A stretch of DNA of 25,925 nt from Chara braunii (taxonomy: Eukaryota; Streptophyta; Charophyceae; Charales; Characeae). The notes below the pieces were generated by a model. The model did no database searches. It worked only from the letters and a program-made list of their open reading frames with translations, and was not told where the DNA came from. The position numbers and the translations under genes were made by a program. Where the stretch lies: assembly GCA_003427395.1 (NCBI GenBank), contig BFEA01000626.1, positions 447,136 through 473,060 of the forward strand. The letters run 5' to 3'. This document shows, in pieces, positions 1-8,392 of this stretch (positions are counted from its first letter, which is position 1; each line of letters starts with the position of its first letter).

Positions 1-115
1 GGGGGAGGGAGGTCGGCGGACGGAAGTCGGTGGAAAGAAGTCGGGGGAGGGAGGGGGATTGGGGACATGGGGGGGTTGAATCACAGGGAGGGAGAGGGGA
101 ATAGGAGGTGGCGTA
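1..115. other. G-rich flanking DNA
   Basis: This flank of the retroelement has many runs of three to seven G on the plus strand, so it could form G-quadruplexes. No convincing reading frame is seen. The short ORFs crossing it are low-complexity and run into microsatellites. Confidence 0.5.
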
Positions 116-168
116 ACGGTGGATATTTCCATCACAAAAAAAGAAGAGAAAAAAAAAAGTATGGCACC

Positions 169-341
169 GTATATTTCCATGTTCTAGCGGGAGGTCCGTT
201 CGATTTTGCTCATCCTATTGATGGAAGTACCCTCTCTCTCTCGCTCTCTCTCTCACACACACACAAAGTATTTGGAAAATAAATCCCCCCCATAAAAAAA
301 GAAACTCTCTCTCTCCCCCCCCCAAAAAAGGAGACATTTTT

Positions 342-431
<90 letters not shown>

Positions 432-488
432 TCCATCGATAGGATGAGCAGAATCGAATGAATCTTTCGCTCGAACATAGAAATATAC
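169..488. repeat. Foldback: 59-bp inverted repeat around a CT-rich core
   Basis: Positions 169-227 and 430-488 are reverse complements over 59 bp with about 9 mismatches, almost all transitions. The roughly 200-bp spacer holds two CT/CA tracts and poly-C/poly-A runs. The arms are equal in length and end abruptly. It may be an old inverted-repeat transposon whose centre became a microsatellite, or an inverted duplication. No clear target-site duplication was found. Confidence 0.7.
347..430. repeat. (CT)n microsatellite
   Basis: About 42 CT units with one interruption near 399-401. It lies in the loop of the foldback. A shorter CT/CA tract sits at 229-266. Confidence 0.95.
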
Positions 489-503
489 ACTACAACGCGC
501 CGA

Positions 504-526
504 TGTGTGTGTGTGTCTGTGTGTGT
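504..526. repeat. (GT)n microsatellite at the left junction
   Basis: A short imperfect GT tract directly abuts the left end of the 5' LTR. A much longer GT tract starts right after the 3' LTR at 25834. The simplest reading is that the element inserted into a GT microsatellite. Confidence 0.8.
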
Positions 527-1096
527 TGTCGGAGGGTGTGGTGTCCCGGCCCTCCGCTGCGTACCAGGCACTCGCTCACTCACCTCTGCGTGTGGGCTGC
601 CTGCCCGCATACCTCTGCTGCAAGTTCGGTACCAGTCCGCTGGGTCTTGCAGAATTGACAGGCCCCGTTATTGGGCTCCTAGTGCACAGGCTCGATGCTC
701 TGCCCTACACCTGACCAGCCTGTAGATGAAGCGATCGTAGGGTTTCGCCAGCACGACAAAAACTGGGGTAGCACGGTCTACTCTACCCCGCGCGGGGCTC
801 TAATGGTCGTGATCTGGGCTGAGTGCAGGGATGGGATAGCAATAGCTGGGTCGAATTTCTCAACTGCGCGCCAGGTCCCCATAGTCGCATTCTGGAGTAG
901 GTGCATCCGTGACGGTCACCATCAGAAAAGGATAAAATGCAAAGAAAAAAGGAAAGGAAGGAGAAAAGGTTGAGTGTTGAGCTTCGGATTCGTGATTAGA
1001 TTTGGATCGTTGTCCTAGCGCCTCGACGTCTAATGGTTTTGGTGAGGTCTCAGTGCAAGAGAACTTTGAAGCGTCATTTTTCCTTCGTTTTACAGT

Positions 1097-1138
1097 TGTT
1101 ATTATCATTATTATCATTATTATTATTGTTATTATTAC
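1097..1138. repeat. (ATT)n microsatellite, 5' LTR copy
   Basis: A short interrupted ATT tract (interruptions ATC and GTT). It corresponds to the longer, nearly perfect tract at 19187-19254 in the 3' LTR. Confidence 0.9.
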
Positions 1139-1538
1139 TTGTCTTCTGAGTTTTATTCCCCTCTGTCGTCCCAGCGGAAAGAGGGGGCAAACGATCTATT
1201 TCTGAAGCCGGTAATGGTTTATGGGTGGCTTAATCTACCTGACCTTCTCGATTCACTCACCATGAGCCTGACCGGCAGGGAGCAGGGAGTGTCAGGTCCA
1301 CAAAATGGGAGCACCCGCGACCGCGTCGGTAGGAGGCTCATCACCTCATAGGAGGTCATGAGTCCCCCCTTTGCCATCGGATGCGGGTACCCATCAAGGG
1401 TAGTTCGTAAATCTCTTTTGAGAGAAGGAGAAAAATCGTCAGTATCCCGTTATGGGACTATCGTGTCGAGCGTTCAGGTCACTTCATGCCAGAGGAGACC
1501 GTTGGGATTCAGCCTCGCGTTTTTTCCTTCTTTTAATT

Positions 1539-1746
1539 TTAAACCACCAGTACTTGGACCAGCTATCGTTGCCGAGCCTGGAATCCCCTTGCGCGCCAAT
1601 TTTTGCCGAAGCGCCATGGTACCGTTTCAATTTTCTTTGGCTGCCGTTTCCAGCCATTGAGGTCCGGTACCCCGAAGCCCGAACTTTGCGTAGCGTTAAC
1701 GGTAACGGCCCGCAGTCGATGTATGGGCCAAGTACTTGTGGTTTAA
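1539..1746. mobile_element. 200-bp MITE-like insertion flanked by TTAA
   Basis: Terminal inverted repeats of 15 bp (1543-1557 and 1728-1742, one mismatch) bound a 200-bp insert with no coding capacity. TTAA is present on both sides (1539-1542, 1743-1746). The 3' LTR has the empty site with a single TTAA near 19620-19630. TTAA duplication suggests the piggyBac type. Because the flanks read TTTAAA, a TA or 6-bp duplication from another superfamily is also possible. Confidence 0.8.
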
Positions 1747-2057
1747 AGTTTGCCCTACTCTTCTCCTTTTGAAAAGTGATTTTCTTTAAATATAGAAATA
1801 AAAAAGAATGTTTGAATCCCTCATTTAAAATGCAGGGGTCGAGATGCAGCGGTCCTATAAGAGGAAAGGGGGACTGGCTTTCGACAATTTGGGTATGTGC
1901 AGTCTTACTAACGCCGAGTACTGGTGAATCGAGGAGAGGGGACTAGGCGGTGTGGTGAGTGTGTGGCAGATAGTCTGCGTGTACAGTCGCCGAGCGACTG
2001 TTATTTGGGGGTCAGTGGCCTCGTAATATATATCGTCTGCTTAAAAAAGGCCCGATC

Positions 2058-2792
2058 ATGGTGAGCAGAAGTGGGCTGTATGGCTACAGGCCAAGGTGCC
2101 TCGAGTTCCTTTGGAGGTGGGAGTGGATGTCCGGAGAAGGGCCTACAATGATGGTCATATTGGACTATAGCCACGGTAACCGAGAGGCAAGATTAAAGAT
2201 AAACGTAGAAGGGGGAAAGGAAGAAGAAATGAAGGCAGATCAGGGCCTGCAGTTAGCGATCACGGAGGCCAAGGACCGGGCTGAGAGAAGATGCAGGAGG
2301 GACGGGGTCATGGACGAGTTGAAGGTGACCATATCTTACCTGGAGGTGGAGACATCTACCGATACTGCGGAGCGGGAGCAAAAACATTTGGATCGGGATA
2401 CCGAAGCTGAGAGCAACACCAATGACTTGAATGCGGAAACTCACTCCTGCAATGGGCTGGACTAGTGGTGGAAGGACCACCCGCCGCCCGAGCCTGTAGA
2501 GAGTGGCACAGAGGCCAACTCGCGACGACGACAAGACGGAGAGGGTAAGGCGGTTACAGAACAAAAGGGGGGCGACTATGAGACACAATCGAGAATGGGA
2601 GAGGGGAGGAGCAAAAGTCAACGCGTGCGAACAGGCGGGCGGTCATGGGAAAAAGAAGGGGGAAGACGCCGCTCGCTTAGAGACACCGCCATACACCCAG
2701 GAGGGGGCGTCTCCTTTTTCGTCTTGGTCGCAGTGGGAGTGCGCACTTGTGCTTCTGGATCTGTGTCTGACGATGCAGCTCTTCTTGAGTGA
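2058..2792 (+). pseudogene. LTR-borne ORF A, charged helical protein, 5' copy
   Basis: I do not recognise this protein. One frame runs about 245 codons and is broken only by TAG at 2463-2465. Residues about 58-130 are highly charged and predicted helical, with many E, K, R and D (stretches such as LQLAITEAKD and HLDRDTEAES), possibly a coiled coil. Near the end is a short hydrophobic segment (VSFFVLVAVGV), then a Ser/Asp-rich tail. The 3' LTR copy at 19936-20671 keeps the same wording, with its own stop and frameshift. Retention in both LTRs only shows that it was present when the element inserted. It could be a captured gene or a chance-open region. Confidence 0.4.
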
Positions 2793-3247
2793 ACAAACGA
2801 GGGGAGGGCTGATATACATGATCCATGCACTTCATGCATGACCAGCGTGATAACACGCCAACCAGTGTGCACATGAGAGGTGACACGCATGATGGCAAAG
2901 ATCAAGCGTGAAAGAGGAGGGGCTCAGAAGTCAACACGTGTCGACGGACGAGAAGGGACACGGACAAGAGCTATAGAGAGAGAAATTAGACGAGTGTGTT
3001 GGCAAGAGAGAGAAAAGAGAGAGCGGTGACTCGCGAGGGGGGATGTCAAGGGATGAGTCCGGAGAAGGCGAAGCCGTGCATGGGCAATAGAGACAAGGAG
3101 GAAGGTGTATGCGACAACAGTAACTGTAGGAGAGACGACATGCTAAGATGGGCATGCCCCTGTTTCACTGATAACAACTGGGTTTGCAGCTCGGATCTCT
3201 CTGTCACTGGAATAATGGGACTGAAAAGGGAACACTGAGACGGGATT

Positions 3248-3448
3248 GTGCAAGACTGCCCGAGTGACAATCGAAGACTGCAGGATTGGAGACTCCTAGG
3301 CGGTTACAGCCGAGAGGTGCAAGAGGGAAGGGGGTTCCTCTTAGCACTCCTCGACATTAATGTCGACCTTGTTGTTGTGCAGTTCAGATCGCCCTATGAC
3401 ACTGGCCTCTCCTTTGATTACAGCGGGTTGGAAGGACGTATAAAGTAA
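3248..3448 (+). CDS. LTR-borne small ORF B, 5' copy
   Basis: A 66-residue ORF shared with the 3' LTR (21136-21420), differing mainly by substitutions before residue 66. The 3' copy runs on to 94 residues because its sequence differs where the 5' copy stops. The stretch GGYSREVQEG followed by a Leu-rich helix and a VDLVVVQF strand loosely resembles the start of the leader ORF family (compare GGGYGRLSKE, LLNSLN and VVIPYEIV at 8393-8893). That relation is tentative. No known domain is recognised. Confidence 0.4.
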   Translation: MQDCPSDNRRLQDWRLLGGYSREVQEGRGFLLALLDINVDLVVVQFRSPYDTGLSFDYSGLEGRIK

Positions 3449-3786
3449 GGCACGGGTAAGTATGAGCAAGGGATGTCATATCTCCACTGGTCGCTGCTAT
3501 CAAGAGGTAACAAAGCCCAGGGAATCACCCCGATTAACCGATGAGAGAGAGAAGGAGGAATTGTCGTACTAGAGTGTCGCAAGAAGGACCAGGCTTAATA
3601 TGGCGTGCTCGTTCGACGCTTTTGCATATTGATGAGACTTGTTCGTAGCCGCGCTGAGACATCAGTAGCATGATTGGGTATGTAAGAGGTGTTGGAGGCA
3701 CTCGTGGCCCCAACCGTTGATGACAGCCTACTGGTTGTGACTGGCAACCCGCCACGGCCTTCATCCTCTTGCCAACGAGTTCCAAC

Positions 3787-3826
3787 CACTTTACGAGGAC
3801 TTTACGAGGACTCTACGAGGATTGGG
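3787..3826. repeat. Short tandem repeat, about 11-12 bp x3
   Basis: Three consecutive copies of a unit close to TTTACGAGGAC. The same array lies in the 3' LTR near 21675-21717, so it predates insertion. Confidence 0.8.
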
Positions 3827-3928
3827 GAATCTTAGAGTGGACCAGAAGAGCTAATAGCATGATTAACAGTAGATAGGTATTTGTTCGCAGGGTTATAGGG
3901 GAAGTTTACCCATGGTTTGAATTGGGTC

Positions 3929-4141
3929 TTAAAAGAACTAAATGCTTTTTATGAATACGATGTAATATTATTTGATGTATTAGGTGATGTAGTATGCGGA
4001 GGATTTGCAGCACCACTTAATTACGCAGATTATTGCATAATAATTACTGACAATGGATTTGACGCACTATTTGCCGCAAATAGGATTGCTGCCTCAGTGC
4101 GAGAAAAAACTCGCACGCATCCTTTAAGATTAGCTGGTTTG
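3929..4141 (+). pseudogene. chlL: chlL fragment (light-independent protochlorophyllide reductase)
   Basis: Seventy-one codons match the central part of ChlL, the NifH-like iron-sulfur ATP-binding subunit of dark-operative protochlorophyllide oxidoreductase. It normally has about 290 residues and acts in the plastid. Visible landmarks are [28 protein letters not shown] and NRIAASVRE. The Cys at 3995-3997 in VVCGG is one of the conserved cluster ligands. There are no internal stops. Homology ends at LRLAGL (4141); the next codons DKY could be the in-frame remains of a small deletion or chance. The N-terminal P-loop half and the C-terminus are missing, so no function is expected. Confidence 0.93.
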
Positions 4142-4169
4142 GATAAATATTGTATTAGATTGATATTCT

Positions 4170-4207
4170 ATTATAATTCAATTCCAATAAAATAATTGAA
4201 TTATAAT
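4170..4207. other. Perfect AT-rich hairpin in the plastid insert
   Basis: Arms of 14 bp (4170-4183 and 4194-4207) are perfect reverse complements around a 10-nt loop. Plastid genes often end in such stem-loops, which stabilise mRNA 3' ends. This suggests that the A+T-rich part is a plastid intergenic or 3' UTR piece. Confidence 0.7.
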
Positions 4208-5420
4208 TCAATAAGATAAATTACTCTAAATTAGTCTATCTCTATTCTATTATGTACAGATATCTATGTTTTCTTTTGCTGGGGATGCCGTCGGTAAACG
4301 GAGTTGTATCTTGGTTATGTTTATTGTTGGCCACATGATTGACCCACATTTCAACGATGCTATGCATCACTACCTCCCCCCCCTTCTCATCCCCTGTAAT
4401 GACTTATATGGCCGTTTTCTCAAGTGAAACTTTCAGTGTGACGGACATAGGAGTGTGGTTGAGAGGAAAGTATTGTGAGCTCGTTGGACATGACCAGTGC
4501 TATGGATGAACCCCGCAAAGTCCACTGTGGTCAAATGCCATCACTATGAGCTATATGTGAGTACCTCACAACGTGTGTTCGGTTGGCTTTTTCAAGAAAC
4601 TAGACGACTAATGAGTTGCTAATCCTTGTTGGTTATTGCCGACTGTGTATATCTGCTACTCGGATGATGTCGTCTAATTAGCAATTGTAGGGGGCAAGAC
4701 GAGGGGGATGACAACACAGAGACGTGAAGCAAAATGAGTTAAGCGTCGTTAGGCGTGATGTTCTCATATTTCCCTGTGTAGCCCAGACGATGGCTCTCCG
4801 TTTTGTACGAACTAGCATTCTAAACCAGATATAGCCGTTGTCAGAGTTTTGATTTACTCCTTCAAGGAATCTTGTAACCTTAATATTGGGTGTTCGTGCA
4901 ATCATATGAGTGTGCGGCCGCACAAGACAACATGCATTCCCCGTGATTGAACGAGTATGCAACAACACCGGTTTGTAATGAGACGGATGTACGAATGTAC
5001 GAAGTATTGATCTGTGACCACATGGATGAACGTGGGCATGTAAGCACAGGCTTGTCCGTGTGAATCCAAGGGCGCCTCTCCAAGTTTACGGGTACATGGT
5101 CGTCAGGGAAGATCATCGGTCTAAACCTCACCCTCAATGAATTATGATGTTTTCTCTTAGTGTCGAGAATGAGTAATGAGCTGGAAGGAAAGAAAATGAC
5201 AATTGAGGAAAATAGGTTATACAATTGTAAAATTCTTGCTTAACGGGGAGAAGTATTCGTGGGGATCGAAGCCTCGGGTGTCGATTCGAGATTGATTAAT
5301 CAGATCGAGGCGATTACGGATTACCCACCCGTTACGAGACGCCAAGACGAGTTCCTTTGTCAAGGCACAAACTTTCCTCTACTACTCGCTGGGTTGTCAT
5401 GAGTGAGGGACAACGAAAAC

Positions 5421-5765
5421 ATGAAGGACTCAGAGGTGTTGGTGATCGGGGGTAGTTTCGATAGATGAGAGGAAGAGGGTTGGGAGGCAGAGGCGACGCA
5501 TGACATGTTGTCGGGCATGTCAATCTTGAGGGAAAGCGCAGTTAAGAGAGCTGAGGGGAAAATTTATATCGAATACGTATTCTACTTTTATGATTATAAC
5601 GGCTGGTTACACATTATGGGCTCAATGCTAGAATTGTTTGAACGGGCCAAGGCTATGCTCGGGTGAAATGGTTACCCACCTTCCTTTCATCTTTTCCAAC
5701 AGCGAAATCAGCAAGTGACACTCATCACTCAAGCTCTTTTTTTACAAATGGTTGACAGTCGGTGA
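5421..5765 (+). pseudogene. Repeated-family ORF, LTR unit L1, 5' copy
   Basis: A member of the family best seen at 7912-8385. Frame from ATG 5421, broken by TGA near 5475 and TGA 5664-5666; family resemblance continues to 5765. Motifs in order: a Gly/Ser/Phe turn near residue 12, a helix, YIEYVFYFY (compare YVLTFYF), FERAKAML (compare ERCWGFAKEV), then PPSFHLFQQRN (compare PPIEGLIFSRNN). About 30 residues of the usual KEKERLERE region seem absent. The 3' LTR copy lacks the first stop but shares the TGA before the C-terminal part. Function unknown. Confidence 0.5.
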
Positions 5766-5940
5766 CCAACAGATTAGTGTATGACGAACATTTTTCCATC
5801 GTTCAGGGCATTGTCAGCAGTGGCAGGTCAAAAATTAACAAAAATAATACCAGCATCAACACCACTCAACAAGCATACTATCAAGCTATTCTGAGTCAAA
5901 CATCACTGTTATTTTGATTCCTCTATGCCTTCCCTTGCAC

Positions 5941-6441
5941 ATGAGGGCAATCACCTCCTTTCCAATTTAGGAGACTATCCTAACCAGTCTCAATAAGGTT
6001 GCTTCTAAAGATGCTTTCCGGTACAGAAACGTCAGTGCAGTTGGTTTCAGACAGGAGGACCTGTCCGTTTTTGTGGTTCATTTCGAGTTTGTAGAGGGTA
6101 CCATTCATGACCCGACGGTCTACTTGAAGAAGGGTAAAGAAACCCATGAGTATTTTGACTCCGTCTGGATCTTGGCAGCCGGGTACCTTGAAGAGAAAGA
6201 GAAAGAGCTTGATGAGAACGGAACAAAACTGATCCGCAGCCTCGGACCCAAGCTTTACACTGATATCTCAAGACTCCAGTACCCTTCATTCTCACGGATG
6301 ACTCTGGTTGGGGAGACTTGGTCGATCTAGCCAAGAGGTATATCTCACCTGCAGTAATTGATTACGAGGCGGTGACTGAACCTTCAGAGTTCGGACATCT
6401 CAGACAAGGGATTTTCTCTCAACCATACCTTCCTACTCCGT
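5941..6441 (+). pseudogene. Repeated-family ORF, LTR unit L2, 5' copy
   Basis: Starts MRA like the leader unit at 7912. It is interrupted by TAG at 5968-5970, where the 3' LTR copy has CAG, and it is frameshifted near 6300 relative to that copy. It is collinear with the 7912 unit over about 90 residues: SLN then FRYR (compare SLN, FSYK), HDPTVYLKKGK (compare YDIRIYIPKER), a helix with LEEKEKELDEN (compare LKEKERLEREN). After the frameshift the other frame carries WGDLVDLAKRY, comparable with NNWLVMIDF. This is my strongest link between LTR coding sequence and the internal ORF array. Function unknown. Confidence 0.6.
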
Positions 6442-6834
6442 GAGAGGAATTATGTGTTATGGTTGACTTCCGTATCATGAAACTTGGATGGAAGTGTTCA
6501 GAGCTAGCATGCTTCATGTGGCTCTACATTCAGGGGCCACAACCTAAGAGAGTGGGGAGACATGGCTCGAAGCACAAGAGACGTACAACAAAATGAGAGA
6601 TTGAGTGTGAGGTCTAGAGGGATGAGTGATGACTCGTGATTTGTATTAGTCATGCTCTCTTCATGTGTACTCTCCGATATTACTATGAGTTATCATTCTT
6701 CCTTCATTTATCCTTGTCGTCATTCGAGTCAGTCAGTCCTGCATTGTTTTTGCATTGACCTTGCTTGATGATTATGCTTTATTATAGTGTTGTCACAATT
6801 ATCAAAGTTAGTAAGTTGACAAAATTGATGATCT

Positions 6835-6935
6835 GTACAATTCAATATGGGACGCTGGGTCCGGTCTCCAACACGTGATGCTCCCCACGAATAGACAGGA
6901 GCATGTGTTTGAGAGGAAAAAAAAAAAAAAAAAAA
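6835..6935 (+). mobile_element. Poly(A)-tailed insertion, SINE-like
   Basis: About 100 bp present only in the 5' LTR ends in a run of 19 A (6917-6935). The 3' LTR continues without it at about 25570. A poly(A) end is the mark of target-primed retroposition. A GGTCCGGTCTCC stretch (6859-6870) vaguely resembles a pol III B box, but no A box is convincing. A short GATG may flank it. It could be a SINE or a truncated retroposed transcript. Confidence 0.5.
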
Positions 6936-7001
6936 GATGCATGCATAGCACACCAGAATTTTATGATTATTAATTGCACGATTTTTGTTGTTCCGAATCA
7001 A

Positions 7002-7007
7002 AATAAA
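7002..7007 (+). promoter_or_regulatory. Candidate polyadenylation signal AATAAA
   Basis: AATAAA about 190 bp before the LTR end, retained in the 3' LTR at 25639-25644. The 3' LTR copy would be the one used for transcript ends. Weak evidence by itself in A+T-rich DNA. Confidence 0.3.
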
Positions 7008-7153
7008 AGATTCCTATAATCGGGGACCGGCGAAGGCCGTAAATGAAGGGTCTCGCTCGAAGCCGGACACACACAATGGAAAGGGATTCGCTTTAGCTAA
7101 ATTATTTTATTTATTGCACGCATTTTTCAAAATCCTGCGTGACATCCTGTTGG

Positions 7154-7187
7154 TTTTCTAGTCGCCCAAAGTGACCCGACTAGAAAA
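7154..7187. promoter_or_regulatory. Conserved stem-loop at the LTR 3' end
   Basis: Perfect 11-bp arms (TTTTCTAGTCG and its complement) enclose a 12-nt loop and end 9 bp before the LTR terminus. The 3' LTR keeps 10-bp arms and the same loop size (25792-25823). It may take part in folding near the tRNA primer site or in integrase recognition; role inferred only. Confidence 0.6.
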
Positions 7188-7200
7188 AATGCGATAAAAA

Positions 7201-7219
7201 TGACGCCATTGCTAGGGAC
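7201..7219 (+). promoter_or_regulatory. Primer-binding site, tRNA-Asp type
   Basis: TGACGCCATTGCTAGGGAC lies four bases after the LTR end. Plant tRNA-Asp(GTC), as I recall it, ends in GGCAACGGCGCCA, which predicts TGGCGCCGTTGCCGGGGAT. Fourteen of 19 bases agree and all five differences are transitions. Athila-type plant elements use the same primer tRNA. Minus-strand synthesis would start here. Confidence 0.75.
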
Positions 7220-7608
7220 ATGAAAAATTTTCGTGTCCGAAATGAGTCTGGGTCAGCAACCGTTTTGAACTTTGATTAGGGTTTGAGAACTGCTGACAAT
7301 CTCTGGATTTTTAGACTGACGCTATTATTTTGATTGAAACATCATTCTCTTGGAAATTCTCGGTTGCTAACTTTGCCTTATCTCTTCATGTGTGAGGTAC
7401 CACACTAGACTGGAAGGGGAGAATGACATTATTCAGTGAGGAGGATGAGGCTTGATCACAGGTATGACTTATGTGCCTTTGACGTCCGTGAAGAACTGAG
7501 AAAGAAGAGAATGAGTCAAAGACTAAGAGATTTCATCAAAAATGCTAATTATTAATTCACCGAAAAAATTCTTAAAATTAACTATTAAAGGGGTATTCCC
7601 CTATCTGT
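7220..7608 (+). other. Leader, mostly non-coding
   Basis: No sustained reading frame. A fragment at about 7447-7556 (RYDLCAFDVREEL then a basic helix) may be the tail of another decayed unit of the leader ORF family, compare YDIRIYIPKER. Otherwise nothing is recognised. Confidence 0.35.
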
Positions 7609-7892
7609 ATGAGCAATATTGGGCTTACCACTCTGACAGTTAGTGCTGGCTCACTTCTTGGAAGGCCTACGTCAAGAAGGGAGACTTCAATGATAGTGAG
7701 GCCTTTAACTGGTTATGGAAAATTGTTGTTCAGTCTATGTACGATGAAAAGGCAAGTCTAACCAGGCAAAAGACGAGAATGGCATGAGAGTTAATGCTTG
7801 TAACCTATGAGACAATTTCATTTCCTCCTATTCCTGAGAGCTACTGTAACGGAAGTAATTGGTTGTCAATAATTAACATGGTACTGAGGTGA
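7609..7892 (+). pseudogene. Leader ORF family unit U1 (C-terminal part)
   Basis: Frame ending TGA 7890-7892, with internal stops TAG near 7636 and TGA near 7788. It matches the C-terminal half of unit U3: MYDEKASLTRQ (compare VYDEKRRLGQE), ISFPPIPESY (compare EIPSPPIEGL) and NGSNWLSIINMVL (compare SRNNWLVMIDFVW). The next unit starts 19 bp after its stop. The N-terminal half is lost or unrecognisable. Function unknown. Confidence 0.55.
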
Positions 7893-7911
7893 AAAAAGTG
7901 AGAAGGCTGTC

Positions 7912-8385
7912 ATGAGAGCAAGAAAAATTTCAGCAGAGGAAACCAGACAGAGAAGACTGAAATTTGGTAGAGGTTCAGGTCTAAGCAAGGAAAAAGTCGA
8001 GTGCCTCCTGAGATCACTGAATGCTTTAAGTGAGAAAAAACTGTTCTCATACAAGATTGTCAAGTATGAGATGGTTGAAAGTGGATTGGGGCAGAAACGA
8101 TTCTATGTCCTGACATTCTACTTTACAGACTTGGACACATATGATATAAGAATTTATATTCCCAAAGAAAGAAGTGTTGATGCTGTGTATGAGAGATGTT
8201 GGGGATTTGCCAAGGAAGTTGTACTGAAAGAGAAAGAGAGACTTGAGAGAGAAAATAAATGTTTCATTCCATCTACTCGGTTTGCTGTTTTTAAAGGATT
8301 CTCAACTCCTCCTTTACCCAATACTTTGTCAAGAAACAACGGGGCTGTCGTGATTGAGTTTGCACTGAAAATGAGAAGAGACTAA
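7912..8385 (+). CDS. Leader ORF family unit U2, intact 157-residue protein
   Basis: This is the only fully open member and I do not recognise it. Start MRARK was chosen because neighbouring units also begin at an ATG after a short gap. Visible order: basic N-terminus; FGRGSGLSKE turn (about 23-32); helix LLRSLNAL; strand FSYKIVKYE (about 45-53); strand YVLTFYF; acidic turn DLDTYD; strand IRIYIPKE; long charged helix with Trp-Gly-Phe and KEKERLEREN (about 95-120); STPPLPN; SRNNGAVVIEFALKM at the end. No signal peptide or membrane span. It lies between the PBS and gag, where angiosperm Ogre elements carry an ORF1 of unknown function. U3 follows after 7 bp in another frame. Confidence 0.65.
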   Translation: MRARKISAEETRQRRLKFGRGSGLSKEKVECLLRSLNALSEKKLFSYKIVKYEMVESGLGQKRFYVLTFYFTDLDTYDIRIYIPKERSVDAVYERCWGFAKEVVLKEKERLERENKCFIPSTRFAVFKGFSTPPLPNTLSRNNGAVVIEFALKMRRD

Positions 8386-8392
8386 GACGCAA

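Larger units (their letters stand above)
3929..4258 (+). other. Nuclear insertion of plastid DNA
   Basis: About 330 bp is present only in the 5' LTR. In the 3' LTR the same point holds about 17 bp of unrelated GC-rich sequence (21832-21848), so the plastid fragment replaced a few bases, as in repair of a double-strand break with filler DNA. The first 213 bp is chlL coding sequence. The rest is strongly A+T-rich and probably plastid non-coding DNA, containing a 14-bp-arm hairpin. It arrived after the retroelement inserted. Confidence 0.85.
524..7196 (+). repeat. 5' long terminal repeat
   Basis: It is collinear with 18603-25833. The proposed start TG (524) aligns with TG at 18603. The end is placed at 7196, where TGCGATA matches TGCGACA of the 3' LTR; the canonical terminal CA has become TA. 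The PBS follows after four A residues. The left boundary is the less certain one because it merges with the GT tract. It holds three private insertions: MITE-like 1543-1742, plastid 3929-4258 and poly(A)-tailed 6835-6935. It also holds ORFs shared with the 3' copy (2058-2792, 3248-3448, 5421-5765, 5941-6441). I see no gene in 524-2057, 2793-3247, 4259-5420 or 6442-7196. Confidence 0.9.

Noticed and set aside
215-610. Minus-strand ORF of 131 codons rich in Arg-Glu repeats
   Set aside because: It is the translation of the CT tract and crosses the flank/LTR junction.
2253-2621. Minus-strand ORF of 122 codons, with a 160-codon version at 20043-20525
   Set aside because: It lies opposite ORF A; the plus-strand frame has the more protein-like charged helices. 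Kept open mainly by base composition of the other strand. It cannot be fully excluded.
3929-4258. A functional chlL gene or a plastid genome segment
   Set aside because: Only 71 of about 290 codons are present, and both flanks are LTR sequence shared with the other LTR.
6047-6334. Minus-strand ORF opposite unit L2
   Set aside because: The plus-strand frame has homology to the leader ORF family; this is its shadow.
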